The position numbers were made by a program, and so were the translations under genes. A stretch of DNA of 64,000 bases from Chitinophagaceae bacterium. Its GTDB lineage: Bacteria; Bacteroidota; Bacteroidia; Chitinophagales; Chitinophagaceae. Of this stretch, positions 37,114-46,574 are shown piece after piece. The stretch is taken from positions 17,920 to 81,919 of the forward strand of contig JAIXOJ010000116.1 in the NCBI GenBank assembly GCA_027486835.1, written 5' to 3'. Each line of letters begins with the position of its first letter. Position 1 is the first letter of the stretch. A model generated the notes under the pieces. The model had not been told where the DNA came from and ran no database searches. It worked only from the letters and a program-made list of their open reading frames with translations.

Positions 37114-37581
37114 ATGAAAAAGACGCATATAGCTATGTTGGTGTTAATAGTAATTGCAATTACGGTGCTTATCAGCTTTACAGGCAATTTAACTACCTAC
37201 GAAACTGTTGCATCAGCAAAGCAGAAAGATGGAAAATTTGTAAACCTAATAGCTAAATTGGATAAAACCCAACCAATGGAGTACGATGCTGCAAAAGACC
37301 CCAACTATTTAGCATTTACAGCAGTAGATACATTGGGCAATAGCGTAAAAGTGATTTACCACAATACCAAACCAACCGATATGGAAAAGAGTGAACGCAT
37401 CGTGTTGAAGGGTAAAATGCAAGGGGATCATTTTGAGTGTAAAGATATTTTATTGAAATGCCCTAGCAAATACAAGGATGATGTTTCTACCGCTTCTAAA
37501 ACATTGCAAGAAGGGGCGTCAGGCAATGAGAACACCCTCGAATACACCAGCGCAGATAGTCTTGCCGCCAAGAAAAAATAG
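37114..37581 (+). CDS. ccmE: Heme chaperone CcmE, CxxxY type
   Basis: 155 residues. One N-terminal membrane anchor (~7-25), then an OB-fold periplasmic domain (FVNLIAKLD, NSVKVIYHNTKP, RIVLKGKMQGDHFECKDIL). Where the classical CcmE has its heme-binding His in HxxxY, this protein has KCPSKY, with Cys116 and Tyr120, the CxxxY variant known from Desulfovibrio and archaea. It carries heme for attachment to apocytochrome c. It lies ~100 bp upstream of the CcmF-type gene, its expected partner, on the same strand. The tail after residue 125 is Ser/Glu-rich and probably disordered. Confidence 0.9.
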   Translation: MKKTHIAMLVLIVIAITVLISFTGNLTTYETVASAKQKDGKFVNLIAKLDKTQPMEYDAAKDPNYLAFTAVDTLGNSVKVIYHNTKPTDMEKSERIVLKGKMQGDHFECKDILLKCPSKYKDDVSTASKTLQEGASGNENTLEYTSADSLAAKKK

Positions 37582-37683
37582 CCAACTTTTTACCAAACTT
37601 TTCGTTTTGAGGAGTCATTCAAATACGATTATGGAACGAGTGATGTTGTTTCTTTTCTGAATTTTTCATGTTTAAACTGCTTC

Positions 37684-40140
37684 ATGCAATATCTCAACGA
37701 ACATCTTTTAGCAGGCCAAATAGGTCACTTCTTTACTATATTGTCATTTATTGCCTCAGCACTGGCCACCATTTCTTTTTTTAAGGCCAACCAACAGCAA
37801 GACAACACACTCAAGCAAAGTTGGCTACGTTATGCACGAAGCCTTTTTCTAGTGGAGACAGTATCGGTGGTCGTCATTTTTTCCATACTTTACTACATCA
37901 TTTCCAATCACCTATTTGAGTACAAATATGCATGGCAACATAGCGACAGAAGCTTGCAAACTGCCTACATGTTTAGTTGTTTTTGGGAGGGGCAAGAAGG
38001 TAGTTTTATGCTATGGAGTTTATGGCATTGTGTACTGGGTTGGATATTGATTTGGAAAGCAAAAGACTGGGAAGCGGGAACTTTAATGGTTATCTCATTT
38101 GCCCAATTTTGTTTAGCGAGTATGCTTTTGGGCTTTTATTTCTTTGAAGCTAAGCTAGGTAGTAGTCCCTTCGCTTTGTTGCGCAATGAAGGCATACTCG
38201 ATGGTGCACCAATGTTTCAAGACATTGCTACTGGGGGCATTAGGAGTGATTATTTACAGTTTATCAAAGACGGACAAGGGCTCAATACGCTTTTACAGAA
38301 TTATTGGATGGTAATTCATCCTCCCGTACTTTTTTTAGGCTTTGCTAGCACGATAGTTCCTTTTGCTTTTGCCATAGCGGGATTAGTGAAAAAAGATCAT
38401 GGTTGGGTAAAACAGGCTTTGCCCTGGGCTGCCTTTAGTGGTGGCATACTTGGATTAGGTATCATGATGGGTGCTGCTTGGGCGTATGAGAGTTTGAGTT
38501 TTGGCGGTTATTGGGCTTGGGATCCTGTGGAAAATGCTTCTTTAGTGCCTTGGTTAGTGATGGTATCAGGTTTACACACCAACTTAATTTATCGGTCAAC
38601 TGGATACAGCCTTAGAAGTACCTATTTGTTTTACATCCTTAGTTTTTTATTGATTTTATATTCTACTTTTCTCACGAGAAGTGGTATTTTGGGCGATACC
38701 AGCGTTCATGCCTTTACAGATTTAGGTATGAATACCCAATTGTTGTTGTTCTTGTTAGTGTTTGTAATTCCTTCATTAACACTATATGCTTTCCGGCACA
38801 AGCAAATTCCTGCAATCATTAAAGAAGAGAGTACCTATAGTAGGGAATTTTGGATGTTCATCGGCTCATTAGTATTGTTTTTAGCAGCATTACTAATCAT
38901 TGCCAAAACCTCAGTTCCAGTTTATAATAAGTTGTTTGGTCAACAAATTGCCCCATCCGAAGACCCTGAATTTGCGTACAATCAGGTACAAGTATTTGTG
39001 GCCATCGTGGTAGGGTTGCTGACTGCTGTTACCCAATATTTGAAATATAAAGACACGCCTCGGGGGTTATTTACCCGCTTGATTTGGATACCCACAGTAA
39101 TTGCAGTATTGATTGCTGCCGCAATTAGTTCATTTGGAGACATTCATTATAACAAGATGGGCCTAGGTTTCTTGGTTGCCATACATGCTGCCATATTTGC
39201 TTCGGTGTATGCAGTTGTAACCAATGCAGCCTATATATTCATTGGATTAAAAGGCAAAATGAAAGCGGCAGGTGCGTCTATTGCACACGTAGGTTTTGGA
39301 TTGGTTTTGGTGGGCATATTGATATCGTCAAGTAAGAAAGCTGTTCTCAGTTGGAATACCACAGGAATTGCTGTTTTCCAAAAAGATAAGCGTGAAGATC
39401 CCGCTGAAAACATCACTTTGTTTAAAGGCATGGCAACCGATATGGGTAAGTATATGGTTACTTATACCAAAGACACGCTAAACGAAGCAGAAAGAAAACG
39501 CTTTTTCGAAATCAATTTTAAAGCAAAAACTGGTAACGAAGAATTTGCCCTTTACCCAGATTTAATCAAAAACAACAAAGGCATGGAAGGCTTTGCCGCC
39601 AATCCTGCTAGCAAGCATTATTGGTACAAGGATATTTTCGTGTACATCTCCTCCTACAAAGAGAACAATGCAGCAGATACAGCTAGCTTTCAAAGTAAAT
39701 CGGTTACAGTAGGAGATACCTTGTTTTACAGTAGTGGTTTAATGATTTTAAAGCAAGTGGCCGTTAACCCAAAAGAGCAACAAACAAGATATTCCCCTGG
39801 CGAAACTGCCTTGTTTTTAGAAATGGAAGTGATAGCCAAAGATGGTCGTAGGTACAAAGCTTACCCAGGCATTGCACTCAGGGGCAATGAATTACGCAAC
39901 CTTCCTGATAGTGTAATTTCTCAAAGCCTTGTATTGCAGTTTAATAAAGTAATAGATCAAGCAAAAGGTAAGCTAGAGTTGGGCGTAAAAGAAAGTGCTT
40001 CCATTACTGATTTAGTAACGCTAAAAGTGTATGAATTTCCGATGATTAATGTGTTGTGGATAGGAATTTTGATGACTGTTTTCGGGTTTTGGATATCTGT
40101 TTATCAAAGGGTAAGGAAGATAAAATTGGTGAAGGTGTGA
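37684..40140 (+). CDS. ccmF: Cytochrome c maturation protein CcmF/CcsA type
   Basis: 818 residues with about 15 membrane helices. Characteristic features: the tryptophan-rich WWD-type heme-handling motif GGYWAWDPVENASLVPW, the preceding WMVIHPPVLFLGF, FWEGQEGSFMLW, and a large C-terminal extracytoplasmic domain (~580-785) before the last helix. CcmF is the heme lyase subunit that attaches heme from CcmE to apocytochrome c at the periplasmic face. Length is somewhat above the E. coli protein, as usual in this phylum. No ccmH or ccmG is seen next to it. Confidence 0.95.
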   Translation: MQYLNEHLLAGQIGHFFTILSFIASALATISFFKANQQQDNTLKQSWLRYARSLFLVETVSVVVIFSILYYIISNHLFEYKYAWQHSDRSLQTAYMFSCFWEGQEGSFMLWSLWHCVLGWILIWKAKDWEAGTLMVISFAQFCLASMLLGFYFFEAKLGSSPFALLRNEGILDGAPMFQDIATGGIRSDYLQFIKDGQGLNTLLQNYWMVIHPPVLFLGFASTIVPFAFAIAGLVKKDHGWVKQALPWAAFSGGILGLGIMMGAAWAYESLSFGGYWAWDPVENASLVPWLVMVSGLHTNLIYRSTGYSLRSTYLFYILSFLLILYSTFLTRSGILGDTSVHAFTDLGMNTQLLLFLLVFVIPSLTLYAFRHKQIPAIIKEESTYSREFWMFIGSLVLFLAALLIIAKTSVPVYNKLFGQQIAPSEDPEFAYNQVQVFVAIVVGLLTAVTQYLKYKDTPRGLFTRLIWIPTVIAVLIAAAISSFGDIHYNKMGLGFLVAIHAAIFASVYAVVTNAAYIFIGLKGKMKAAGASIAHVGFGLVLVGILISSSKKAVLSWNTTGIAVFQKDKREDPAENITLFKGMATDMGKYMVTYTKDTLNEAERKRFFEINFKAKTGNEEFALYPDLIKNNKGMEGFAANPASKHYWYKDIFVYISSYKENNAADTASFQSKSVTVGDTLFYSSGLMILKQVAVNPKEQQTRYSPGETALFLEMEVIAKDGRRYKAYPGIALRGNELRNLPDSVISQSLVLQFNKVIDQAKGKLELGVKESASITDLVTLKVYEFPMINVLWIGILMTVFGFWISVYQRVRKIKLVKV

Positions 40141-40267
40141 GCAAGCCTTTCGGCTACTTTTCTACATAAACAAAGGTGAATGTTATTTTTTAGAGGATAC
40201 AATTAACAAAAGACCTATTTTCGGTTTTTATTATTATTACTTTGATTGTTCTATCCTTAATTTTTAC

Positions 40268-41929
40268 ATGATGAGAAAATTAGCTTTACTATTCATCGGA
40301 ATCTTGCAGATAGGGTATTTGTCCTACCTCCATGCACAAACCAAACAAACAAGTATTGGAACTTTAGGGACAAACAACGCAATAAGTGGAAGTGTCCGCA
40401 CGCTAAATGGTGTGCCAATTACAGGTGTTCAACTGAACCCAAGCGGAAATTTTACTGCTGCCCAAACTGACCTTTGGGGAAATTATTATTTTACAGTACC
40501 AAATGGTAGCAGTACTACACTTAGGCCTACTTATAAGGAGCTGGATTATACTCAATCAGGTCTTACTGCTTTAGATATGATACTCATCAAAAGGCACATT
40601 TTAAATATTGGCTTGTTTACTTCCCCTTATCAAGCTATTGCTGCAGATGTAAACAATGATGGAAAAATTACCAATTTAGACATTCTATTGCTGTTACGGG
40701 TGATAATAAATATGGACTCATCATTTCCAGGTAATCGCAGATGGGCTTTTGTAGATAGCAGCTATATATTTAGTAACCCTACCAACCCTTATAATTGGAA
40801 AGATAGTATCCGACTCTCCAATGTTACAAGCAACAAAAAAGGGCAAAACTTTATAGGTATTAAGCTTGGTGATGTAAACAATAGTTGGCAGCAGAATTTT
40901 TCTGGAATTAGTGATGACACCTTGAAAGTAATGGCTTATAATGTGTTGAATTACGGCGATGGTTGTCAAGGATCATTGAGCAAATTGAATGGTTATTTCA
41001 AAACCATTATTGGATATACCAATCCTGATATTCTCAGTTTGGAGAAAGTGGATGCTTTTTCCCCAACTGCTACTGCATCCTCAAAGAATTTTGCAGTGAG
41101 CGTAAGGGATAGTGTATTGAACGATTTATTTCCTGATAAATACGATTTTGCCACCCCAACGAATATTAGTTCAGGTGGGGATATGAACCTACTTTTTTAC
41201 AACAAACAAAAAATTGGCTACCTAAGTACTCAAACCATCGTTAGCAACGTAACAGATTTTAACCTACACAAACTCTATTATAAAGACTTTTTTCTCTCTA
41301 CAACTCCTGACACTACCTTTCTCTATGTTTTACAGAATCATACCGAATCAGGTAATTCTAGCAAGGTTCGTGATCAACAAGTTGCACAAGAAATGCAAGC
41401 ACTAAGAACCAAATTTGCGTATTTTCCTAACCTAATTGTACTGGGTGACTTTAACTATAGAAACACCAACGAAACGGCTTATCAGGCCATTATCAACAGC
41501 AGCGATACCAACACCAAAATGTTTGACCCTCCTTTTTCCATTGATAATAAACTAACTTACCCCGCTGATTTTGACAACAACACGGCTAGTTACGCGCCGT
41601 TTCTAACTACTTCTACCCGGTCATCCGCCAGTGTACCCAACAGTTGCGGCACAAGCGGAGGTGGAAAAGGATGGTACGACCATTTTTTTCTATCACCATG
41701 GTTGGTAAAAGGCAAGAACTTTATGCAATACATCCCCAATTCGTACACCACCATTGGTAATGATGGAAATAGATTGAATGTTAGCATTAACAGTAAAACT
41801 CCAGTTGTAAACCAATCAGTTCCTTCAGCCATTTCTGATGCGCTATTTCAGTTTTCCAATAAATACCCCATCATGATTAAGCTGAAAGTTACCCACAACT
41901 CTTATAATATTTCACCTATAGATCCTTAA
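40268..41929 (+). CDS. Secreted endonuclease/exonuclease/phosphatase-family protein with dockerin-like module
   Basis: 553 residues, signal peptide ending YLHAQ. Residues ~35-80 resemble a carboxypeptidase-regulatory-like beta fold (GSVRTLNGVPITGVQLNPSG). Residues ~100-215 hold dockerin-type calcium loops (ALDMILIKRHIL, ADVNNDGKITNLDILLLLR). From ~220 the EEP fold begins (LKVMAYNVLNY, NPDILSLEKVDAF) with LIVLGDFNYRN and a terminal WYDHFFLSPW. The usual LQEV glutamate motif reads SLEKV and the SDH-type end motif is YDHFF, so metal binding looks retained. Probably an extracellular nuclease or phosphodiesterase. Gene unit isolated. Confidence 0.82.
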   Translation: MMRKLALLFIGILQIGYLSYLHAQTKQTSIGTLGTNNAISGSVRTLNGVPITGVQLNPSGNFTAAQTDLWGNYYFTVPNGSSTTLRPTYKELDYTQSGLTALDMILIKRHILNIGLFTSPYQAIAADVNNDGKITNLDILLLLRVIINMDSSFPGNRRWAFVDSSYIFSNPTNPYNWKDSIRLSNVTSNKKGQNFIGIKLGDVNNSWQQNFSGISDDTLKVMAYNVLNYGDGCQGSLSKLNGYFKTIIGYTNPDILSLEKVDAFSPTATASSKNFAVSVRDSVLNDLFPDKYDFATPTNISSGGDMNLLFYNKQKIGYLSTQTIVSNVTDFNLHKLYYKDFFLSTTPDTTFLYVLQNHTESGNSSKVRDQQVAQEMQALRTKFAYFPNLIVLGDFNYRNTNETAYQAIINSSDTNTKMFDPPFSIDNKLTYPADFDNNTASYAPFLTTSTRSSASVPNSCGTSGGGKGWYDHFFLSPWLVKGKNFMQYIPNSYTTIGNDGNRLNVSINSKTPVVNQSVPSAISDALFQFSNKYPIMIKLKVTHNSYNISPIDP

Positions 41930-41930
41930 T

Positions 41931-41992
41931 TCTCCATTCTCATTCTTCATTCTCAATCCTCAATTCTTAATTCTCCATTCTTAATTAACACC
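41931..41992. repeat. Degenerate TTCTCAATTC-type short repeats
   Basis: About 60 bp after the EEP gene made of near-repeats of TCTCCATTCT, TTCTTCATTC and TCAATTCT in ~8-11-bp steps. Low-complexity pyrimidine-rich spacer. Confidence 0.5.
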
Positions 41993-42025
41993 TGAATAAA
42001 ATTAACGTCTTCCCCAATTTTATAG

Positions 42026-43831
42026 ATGCTTTTCACTCCTGAACAACAACGTATCCTTGCATCAACAGGCAATATCAAGATTAACGCAGTGGCGGGGTCG
42101 GGTAAAACCACCACAGTTATTGCTTATGCAAAATCTCGTCCTGCCGGTAGCCGTATCTTGTATTTGGCTTTCAATAAGACCGTTAAGTTGGAGGCAGCCC
42201 AAAGATTGCAAACAGCAGGATTGGTAAATGTGCAAGTGGATACAGCGCATTCTTTGGCTTTTAGAAACATTGTTCCTCAATATGCTTATCAACTAAAACC
42301 GAACGGCTACAAAACCCATGAAATTGCAGGTATGCTTGGTTTTGTAGGTAGTGGCGAAAAACATGCAGCATTTATTGTAGCCAACCATATTAACCGATTT
42401 ATCTCCTTTTTCTGCAACAGTGTAGAACCTAGGGTAAAAGATATAGATTACCGAACGGTGGTTAAAGAGGTGATTGCCTCGGAATTTGTGGATAAGTATT
42501 ACGAATTTATTGAGCTGCAAACCCGCACCATTTTGGCCAATATGGACAAAGGAGCAATTCCTATTACCCACGATTTTTACCTCAAAAAGTTCCAATTATC
42601 CCATCCAATACTGCCTTACGATTACATTCTTTTTGATGAGGCACAAGATGCTTCACCAGCCATGCTGGATGTTTTTTTGAGACAACCTGCCACCAAAGTA
42701 ATAGTTGGAGATACACACCAGCAGATATATGGATGGCGTTTTGCCGTAAATTCTTTAGAGAAAACCCATTTTGATTCACTCAACCTATCCACTAGTTTTC
42801 GTTTTGGTACGGCAATAGCACATTTAGCCAAATCTGTTCTGGAATGGAAAAACGAAGTGGAAGCAACGCCGATTACGGTTACCTTAAATGGTAAAGGCAG
42901 TGATAAAATGGGTAAAACCAAGGCTACCATTGCACGAAGCAACTTGCGGTTGTTGCTCAAAGCCATTGAATTTGTAAAGAACAATCCCCATACCAAGCAT
43001 ATCTATTTTGAGGGAAATATCCATTCGTACACCTATGCCGAAGAGGGAGCCTCTTTGTATGATGTGTTGAACTTGAAAAAAGGAAAAAAGCTAGCCATCA
43101 AAGATCCGCTTGTTGCACAGATGGGCACTATGGAAGAACTAGAGGAATACATTGAGTCAACAGGTGATGTAGAACTGGGTATGATGGTAGAACTCGTAAA
43201 TGAATATGGGGATGATATCTACGACCTCATCAAAACCATTAAAGACAAGCATGTGAGCGATACAGAAAAACACAAAGCCGAAATGGTATTCTCCACGGTT
43301 CACCGCTGCAAAGGGATGGAATATGATACGGTTTTTCTTGCCAACGACTTTATTACCTATGAGAAAGTAATGGAATTTGCGGAAGAAATGGACAATACCG
43401 ATGCGCGATACACCCCAGCACAAATTAATGAAGAAATTAATTTACTCTATGTAGCCATTACCCGCACGAAACAAGAGTTGTTTATCCCAGAATCCTTATT
43501 GCCCGAAAATTTCCCTGTGTTTCGGAATATTCATGTAGTAAAATCGGCAGAAGCTCGGCAGGACAGTCAAGGAAAAGCGGTACCTGTAACGAAAGCAAAA
43601 TTTGGCGCCAAAAAAGAACCACCCAAACCCTGGGCTTCTAAAAACAAACCCTATCTACAAAACAGGATGGAGCAAAAAAGTAAAAACACAACCTTACTCT
43701 GGACAGAAGAAATGGACATAGAACTCAGCGATTTTTATGGTGATGGCCAATCGATTACACAAATTGCCAAACATTTTGGTTGCTCAGAGGCTTCAGTTAA
43801 AAGTAGATTGAGGAAGATTAATGTGGTGTAG
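42026..43831 (+). CDS. UvrD/Rep-type SF1 helicase with C-terminal HTH
   Basis: 601 residues. SF1A helicase motifs in order: Q-motif FTPEQQRIL, Walker A AVAGSGKTTT (21-30), motif Ia LYLAFNKT, Walker B ILFDEAQDASP, motif III VGDTHQQIYGWR, motif IV-like LSTSFRFG, motif V FSTVHRCKGMEYDTVF, and motif VI NLLYVAITRTKQEL. The accessory 1B/2B subdomains are short compared with UvrD. Residues ~555-601 add a MarR/SANT-like HTH (WTEEMDIELSDFYGDG, ITQIAKHFGCSEASVKSRL), which is not standard. Likely 3'-5' DNA helicase for repair or recombination restart; the HTH may target DNA. Confidence 0.9.
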   Translation: MLFTPEQQRILASTGNIKINAVAGSGKTTTVIAYAKSRPAGSRILYLAFNKTVKLEAAQRLQTAGLVNVQVDTAHSLAFRNIVPQYAYQLKPNGYKTHEIAGMLGFVGSGEKHAAFIVANHINRFISFFCNSVEPRVKDIDYRTVVKEVIASEFVDKYYEFIELQTRTILANMDKGAIPITHDFYLKKFQLSHPILPYDYILFDEAQDASPAMLDVFLRQPATKVIVGDTHQQIYGWRFAVNSLEKTHFDSLNLSTSFRFGTAIAHLAKSVLEWKNEVEATPITVTLNGKGSDKMGKTKATIARSNLRLLLKAIEFVKNNPHTKHIYFEGNIHSYTYAEEGASLYDVLNLKKGKKLAIKDPLVAQMGTMEELEEYIESTGDVELGMMVELVNEYGDDIYDLIKTIKDKHVSDTEKHKAEMVFSTVHRCKGMEYDTVFLANDFITYEKVMEFAEEMDNTDARYTPAQINEEINLLYVAITRTKQELFIPESLLPENFPVFRNIHVVKSAEARQDSQGKAVPVTKAKFGAKKEPPKPWASKNKPYLQNRMEQKSKNTTLLWTEEMDIELSDFYGDGQSITQIAKHFGCSEASVKSRLRKINVV

Positions 43832-43946
43832 ATGGTTTTATTGATAGATTGGTATTACTGAGGCGGCATAGGATTGAATAGTATTTATAATCGCAATAAT
43901 TATTGAGTTGGTGGCAATTTTAAAACGACATTTTAAATAATTCTAA

Positions 43947-44561
43947 ATGGGACTATTTGACTTATTCAAAAAGAAAGAAAACTCTTCAATTCCTACAACG
44001 GACAATGGCATTTTAGGACCAACATTTTTTGATGGATTAACAACCCATATTGAAAATCCAAGAGACTTGCATTCCCACGAGTGGCGAAGGCAACTAAAAA
44101 CAAAATCAGGACAAACAAAATTTAAAATTAAGTTTTACGGACAATTGCATAATGAATATAAGAACTTAATAGTTGGGACAGACTTTGCACCTTCATTAGT
44201 TTATGCAGTTGACTCAGAAAGTAGCGAAGAGATTTTATTATTTGATGGTTGTTCTCACGGTTATGACGCATTGTTTTGTGACACTTACACTTACGAACAA
44301 ACCAATAATAGACTTGCATCAGAGTTTTATATTGACCAAGATGGGAATGACTTTTTTGAAATCATTATCTCGATATATAATGGTTTTGACTTTGACAAGG
44401 AAATGGGTGAAGAAGTTGATGAAAATGGTTTCATAGAGCTAGGCAATGGAAATAAAATCGAGTTTGAAAAAGCAAAGCGAAATGGTTTTGACACTCTTCA
44501 AATTTGGGCAATAAATGAAAAAGGAAAATCTATTGACATAATATCAGAAGAACTTGCTTGA
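43947..44561 (+). CDS. Hypothetical acidic cytoplasmic protein
   Basis: 204 residues, no signal peptide. It starts MGLFDLFKKKENS, a short amphipathic basic head seen in several small cytosolic families, and then an acidic alpha/beta body with DFAPSLVYAVDSES, FDGCSHGYDALF, and repeated DFDKEMGEEVDENG-like acidic turns. The look is that of immunity-type or SMI1-like proteins, but I do not recognise the family and no toxin is adjacent. Confidence 0.55.
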   Translation: MGLFDLFKKKENSSIPTTDNGILGPTFFDGLTTHIENPRDLHSHEWRRQLKTKSGQTKFKIKFYGQLHNEYKNLIVGTDFAPSLVYAVDSESSEEILLFDGCSHGYDALFCDTYTYEQTNNRLASEFYIDQDGNDFFEIIISIYNGFDFDKEMGEEVDENGFIELGNGNKIEFEKAKRNGFDTLQIWAINEKGKSIDIISEELA

Positions 44562-44747
44562 CAAAGAAAAACAGCAACCAACATTAATTTGGCATTATGG
44601 TAGCTTGACGAATATAGCCTAAACATTTGTTCTTTATGTGGCTTCGGTTATCAGTTGAAGGAATGCTATTTCCCTTACAACGCCATACTTTTTTCATTAG
44701 AATAACATCCTAAACCATCAATAACCCTTCAATAATCATATCAAAAA

Positions 44748-45194
44748 ATGAAAATAAAAAGATTAGCCATCCACGAAATTGCCCACTTCAAAAGCCTTAT
44801 TGAAATATTCAAAGAAGTTTTTGAGAATGACCAACCCTTTCCTAGTGATAACTATTTAGTAAGATTGTTATCAAACCCAGATTATATGGTGGTTGTTGCA
44901 GAAATAGATGGCGTAATAATTGGAGGTCTAACCGTTTTTATTTTGCACACGAGTACATCCGAAAAACCAGTTGCTTATATTTATGATGTAGGCGTAAAAC
45001 CAGATTTTCAAGGGAAACGAACGGGTAAATTATTAATAGAATTCTTAACTGATTATTGTAAGGAAAATGGGTTTCTAGAAGCTTATGTAGAAGCGGAAAC
45101 AGCAGATACTCTGGCTGTGAATTTTTACCGAAAAACAAAATTCTCTTCCGAAATGCAAGCAACTCATTTTACCTACACTTTTGATGCAAAATAA
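44748..45194 (+). CDS. GNAT acetyltransferase, AAC(3)-I-like
   Basis: 148 residues. A GNAT fold with motif A IYDVGVKPDFQGKRTGKLLI (Q/RxxGxG/A-type CoA loop QGKRTGK) and motif B EAYVEAETADTLAVNFYRKT. The N-terminal part (FKEVFENDQPFPSDNYLVRL) and the end FTYTF resemble AAC(3)-I aminoglycoside acetyltransferases. It transfers acetyl from acetyl-CoA to an amine; the substrate is unknown and resistance cannot be claimed from sequence alone. Confidence 0.82.
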   Translation: MKIKRLAIHEIAHFKSLIEIFKEVFENDQPFPSDNYLVRLLSNPDYMVVVAEIDGVIIGGLTVFILHTSTSEKPVAYIYDVGVKPDFQGKRTGKLLIEFLTDYCKENGFLEAYVEAETADTLAVNFYRKTKFSSEMQATHFTYTFDAK

Positions 45195-45358
45195 CCATCG
45201 TATCATTATACATCCCATATCTTAGTCCCAGCAGCAAGGGAATCACCAAGACAAACTAAGTAATGACTTTCATACAAAAATTTCAGCAGGAAATGTTTTG
45301 TTTCAGTACGCATGCTTACCCCCAACCTATAACTTATTACTTACCACCTACAACTAAC

Positions 45359-45366
45359 TACATTTG
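45359..45366 (+). promoter_or_regulatory. Candidate -7 element for trxB
   Basis: TACATTTG matches TAnnTTTG exactly, 24 bp before the trxB ATG. Confidence 0.4.
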
Positions 45367-45390
45367 TCGGCTTAAAAAAATAGAAATATT

Positions 45391-46338
45391 ATGAGTGAAC
45401 ATACAACAGAGCATGTGCAACTGCTCATTATTGGTAGTGGCCCTGCGGGATATACCGCCGCCATTTATGCTTCGAGGGCAAACCTAAAACCCGTATTATA
45501 CCAAGGTATTCAGCCGGGTGGTCAATTAACCATTACCACCGAGGTAGAAAATTATCCAGGTTATCCCGACGGTATCCAAGGCCCAGAAATGATGATTCAT
45601 TTTGAAAAACAAGCGGCCAGAATGGGGGCGGATATTCGCTATGGACTTGCCACCAAGGTGGACTTTAGCCAACAGCCTTACAAAGTGGAAATTGACGAGA
45701 GCCATTGGATTACAGCCAATGCAGTAATTATTTGTACCGGGGCATCCGCCAAATGGTTAGGGCTGGAAAGTGAACAACGCCTGAATGGTTTTGGGGTGAG
45801 TGCTTGCGCCGTTTGCGATGGATTCTTTTTCCGAGGAAAAGAAGTGGCCATTGTAGGAGCAGGGGATACAGCCGCAGAGGAGGCTTTATACCTTTCAAAA
45901 TTGTGCACCACCGTTCACATGATTGTACGTAAAGACACCATGCGCGCCAGTAAAGTGATGCAAGAAAGGGTGATCAAAACGCCTAACATCAAAATTTATT
46001 GGAATAGCGAAACGGATGAAATCATTGGTCAACACAAAGTAGAATCTGTACGCATTAAGAATACTAAGGAAAACACACTTACCGAAGTACCCGTTAGCGG
46101 ATTCTTTGTGGCCATTGGCCACGAGCCGAATAGTGGTATTTTTAAAGATTACATTACAATGGACGAAACGGGCTATATCCTCACCACACCCGGTACTTCT
46201 AAAACCAATATAGAGGGTGTTTTTGCCGCTGGTGATGTACAAGACAAGCATTATCGCCAAGCAGTAACTGCAGCAGGAAGTGGATGTATGGCGGCCTTAG
46301 ATGCAGAGCGATATTTAAGTGCGAAGGGCTTTGCTTAA
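45391..46338 (+). CDS. trxB: Thioredoxin reductase
   Basis: 315 residues. FAD site GSGPAGYTAAIYASRA near the N-terminus, redox pair CAVC (Cys139/Cys142), NADPH site GAGDTAAEEALYLS followed by HMIVRKDTMRASK, and the C-terminal FAD motif GVFAAGDVQDKHYRQAVTAA. A low-Mr thioredoxin reductase that passes electrons from NADPH to thioredoxin in the cytoplasm. Monocistronic: own promoter-like element and a strong terminator 45 bp downstream. Confidence 0.97.
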   Translation: MSEHTTEHVQLLIIGSGPAGYTAAIYASRANLKPVLYQGIQPGGQLTITTEVENYPGYPDGIQGPEMMIHFEKQAARMGADIRYGLATKVDFSQQPYKVEIDESHWITANAVIICTGASAKWLGLESEQRLNGFGVSACAVCDGFFFRGKEVAIVGAGDTAAEEALYLSKLCTTVHMIVRKDTMRASKVMQERVIKTPNIKIYWNSETDEIIGQHKVESVRIKNTKENTLTEVPVSGFFVAIGHEPNSGIFKDYITMDETGYILTTPGTSKTNIEGVFAAGDVQDKHYRQAVTAAGSGCMAALDAERYLSAKGFA

Positions 46339-46382
46339 AATAAAACCATCCAGCATTTTATCACTAAAAAATTTATCATTTT

Positions 46383-46430
46383 AAAACAGCCAAGACCAGT
46401 TTGCAATAAACAATTGGTCTTGGCTGTTTT
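46383..46430. terminator. Strong terminator after trxB
   Basis: A 16-bp perfect stem: AAAACAGCCAAGACCA (46383-46398) with TGGTCTTGGCTGTTTT (46415-46430), 16-nt loop. A/T ends on both sides allow bidirectional function. Confidence 0.88.
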
Positions 46431-46574
46431 ATTTACCCCAGTTTGCAGTTAACATACAAATTTCATCCATCCGCTCTCATTATTTTCGCTCATATCCACC
46501 TCTGTAATCATGTTATAAAATATTTTGAGTATAAATTAATATTTCGGATTTACGTATTTTGACTTAAAACTATT

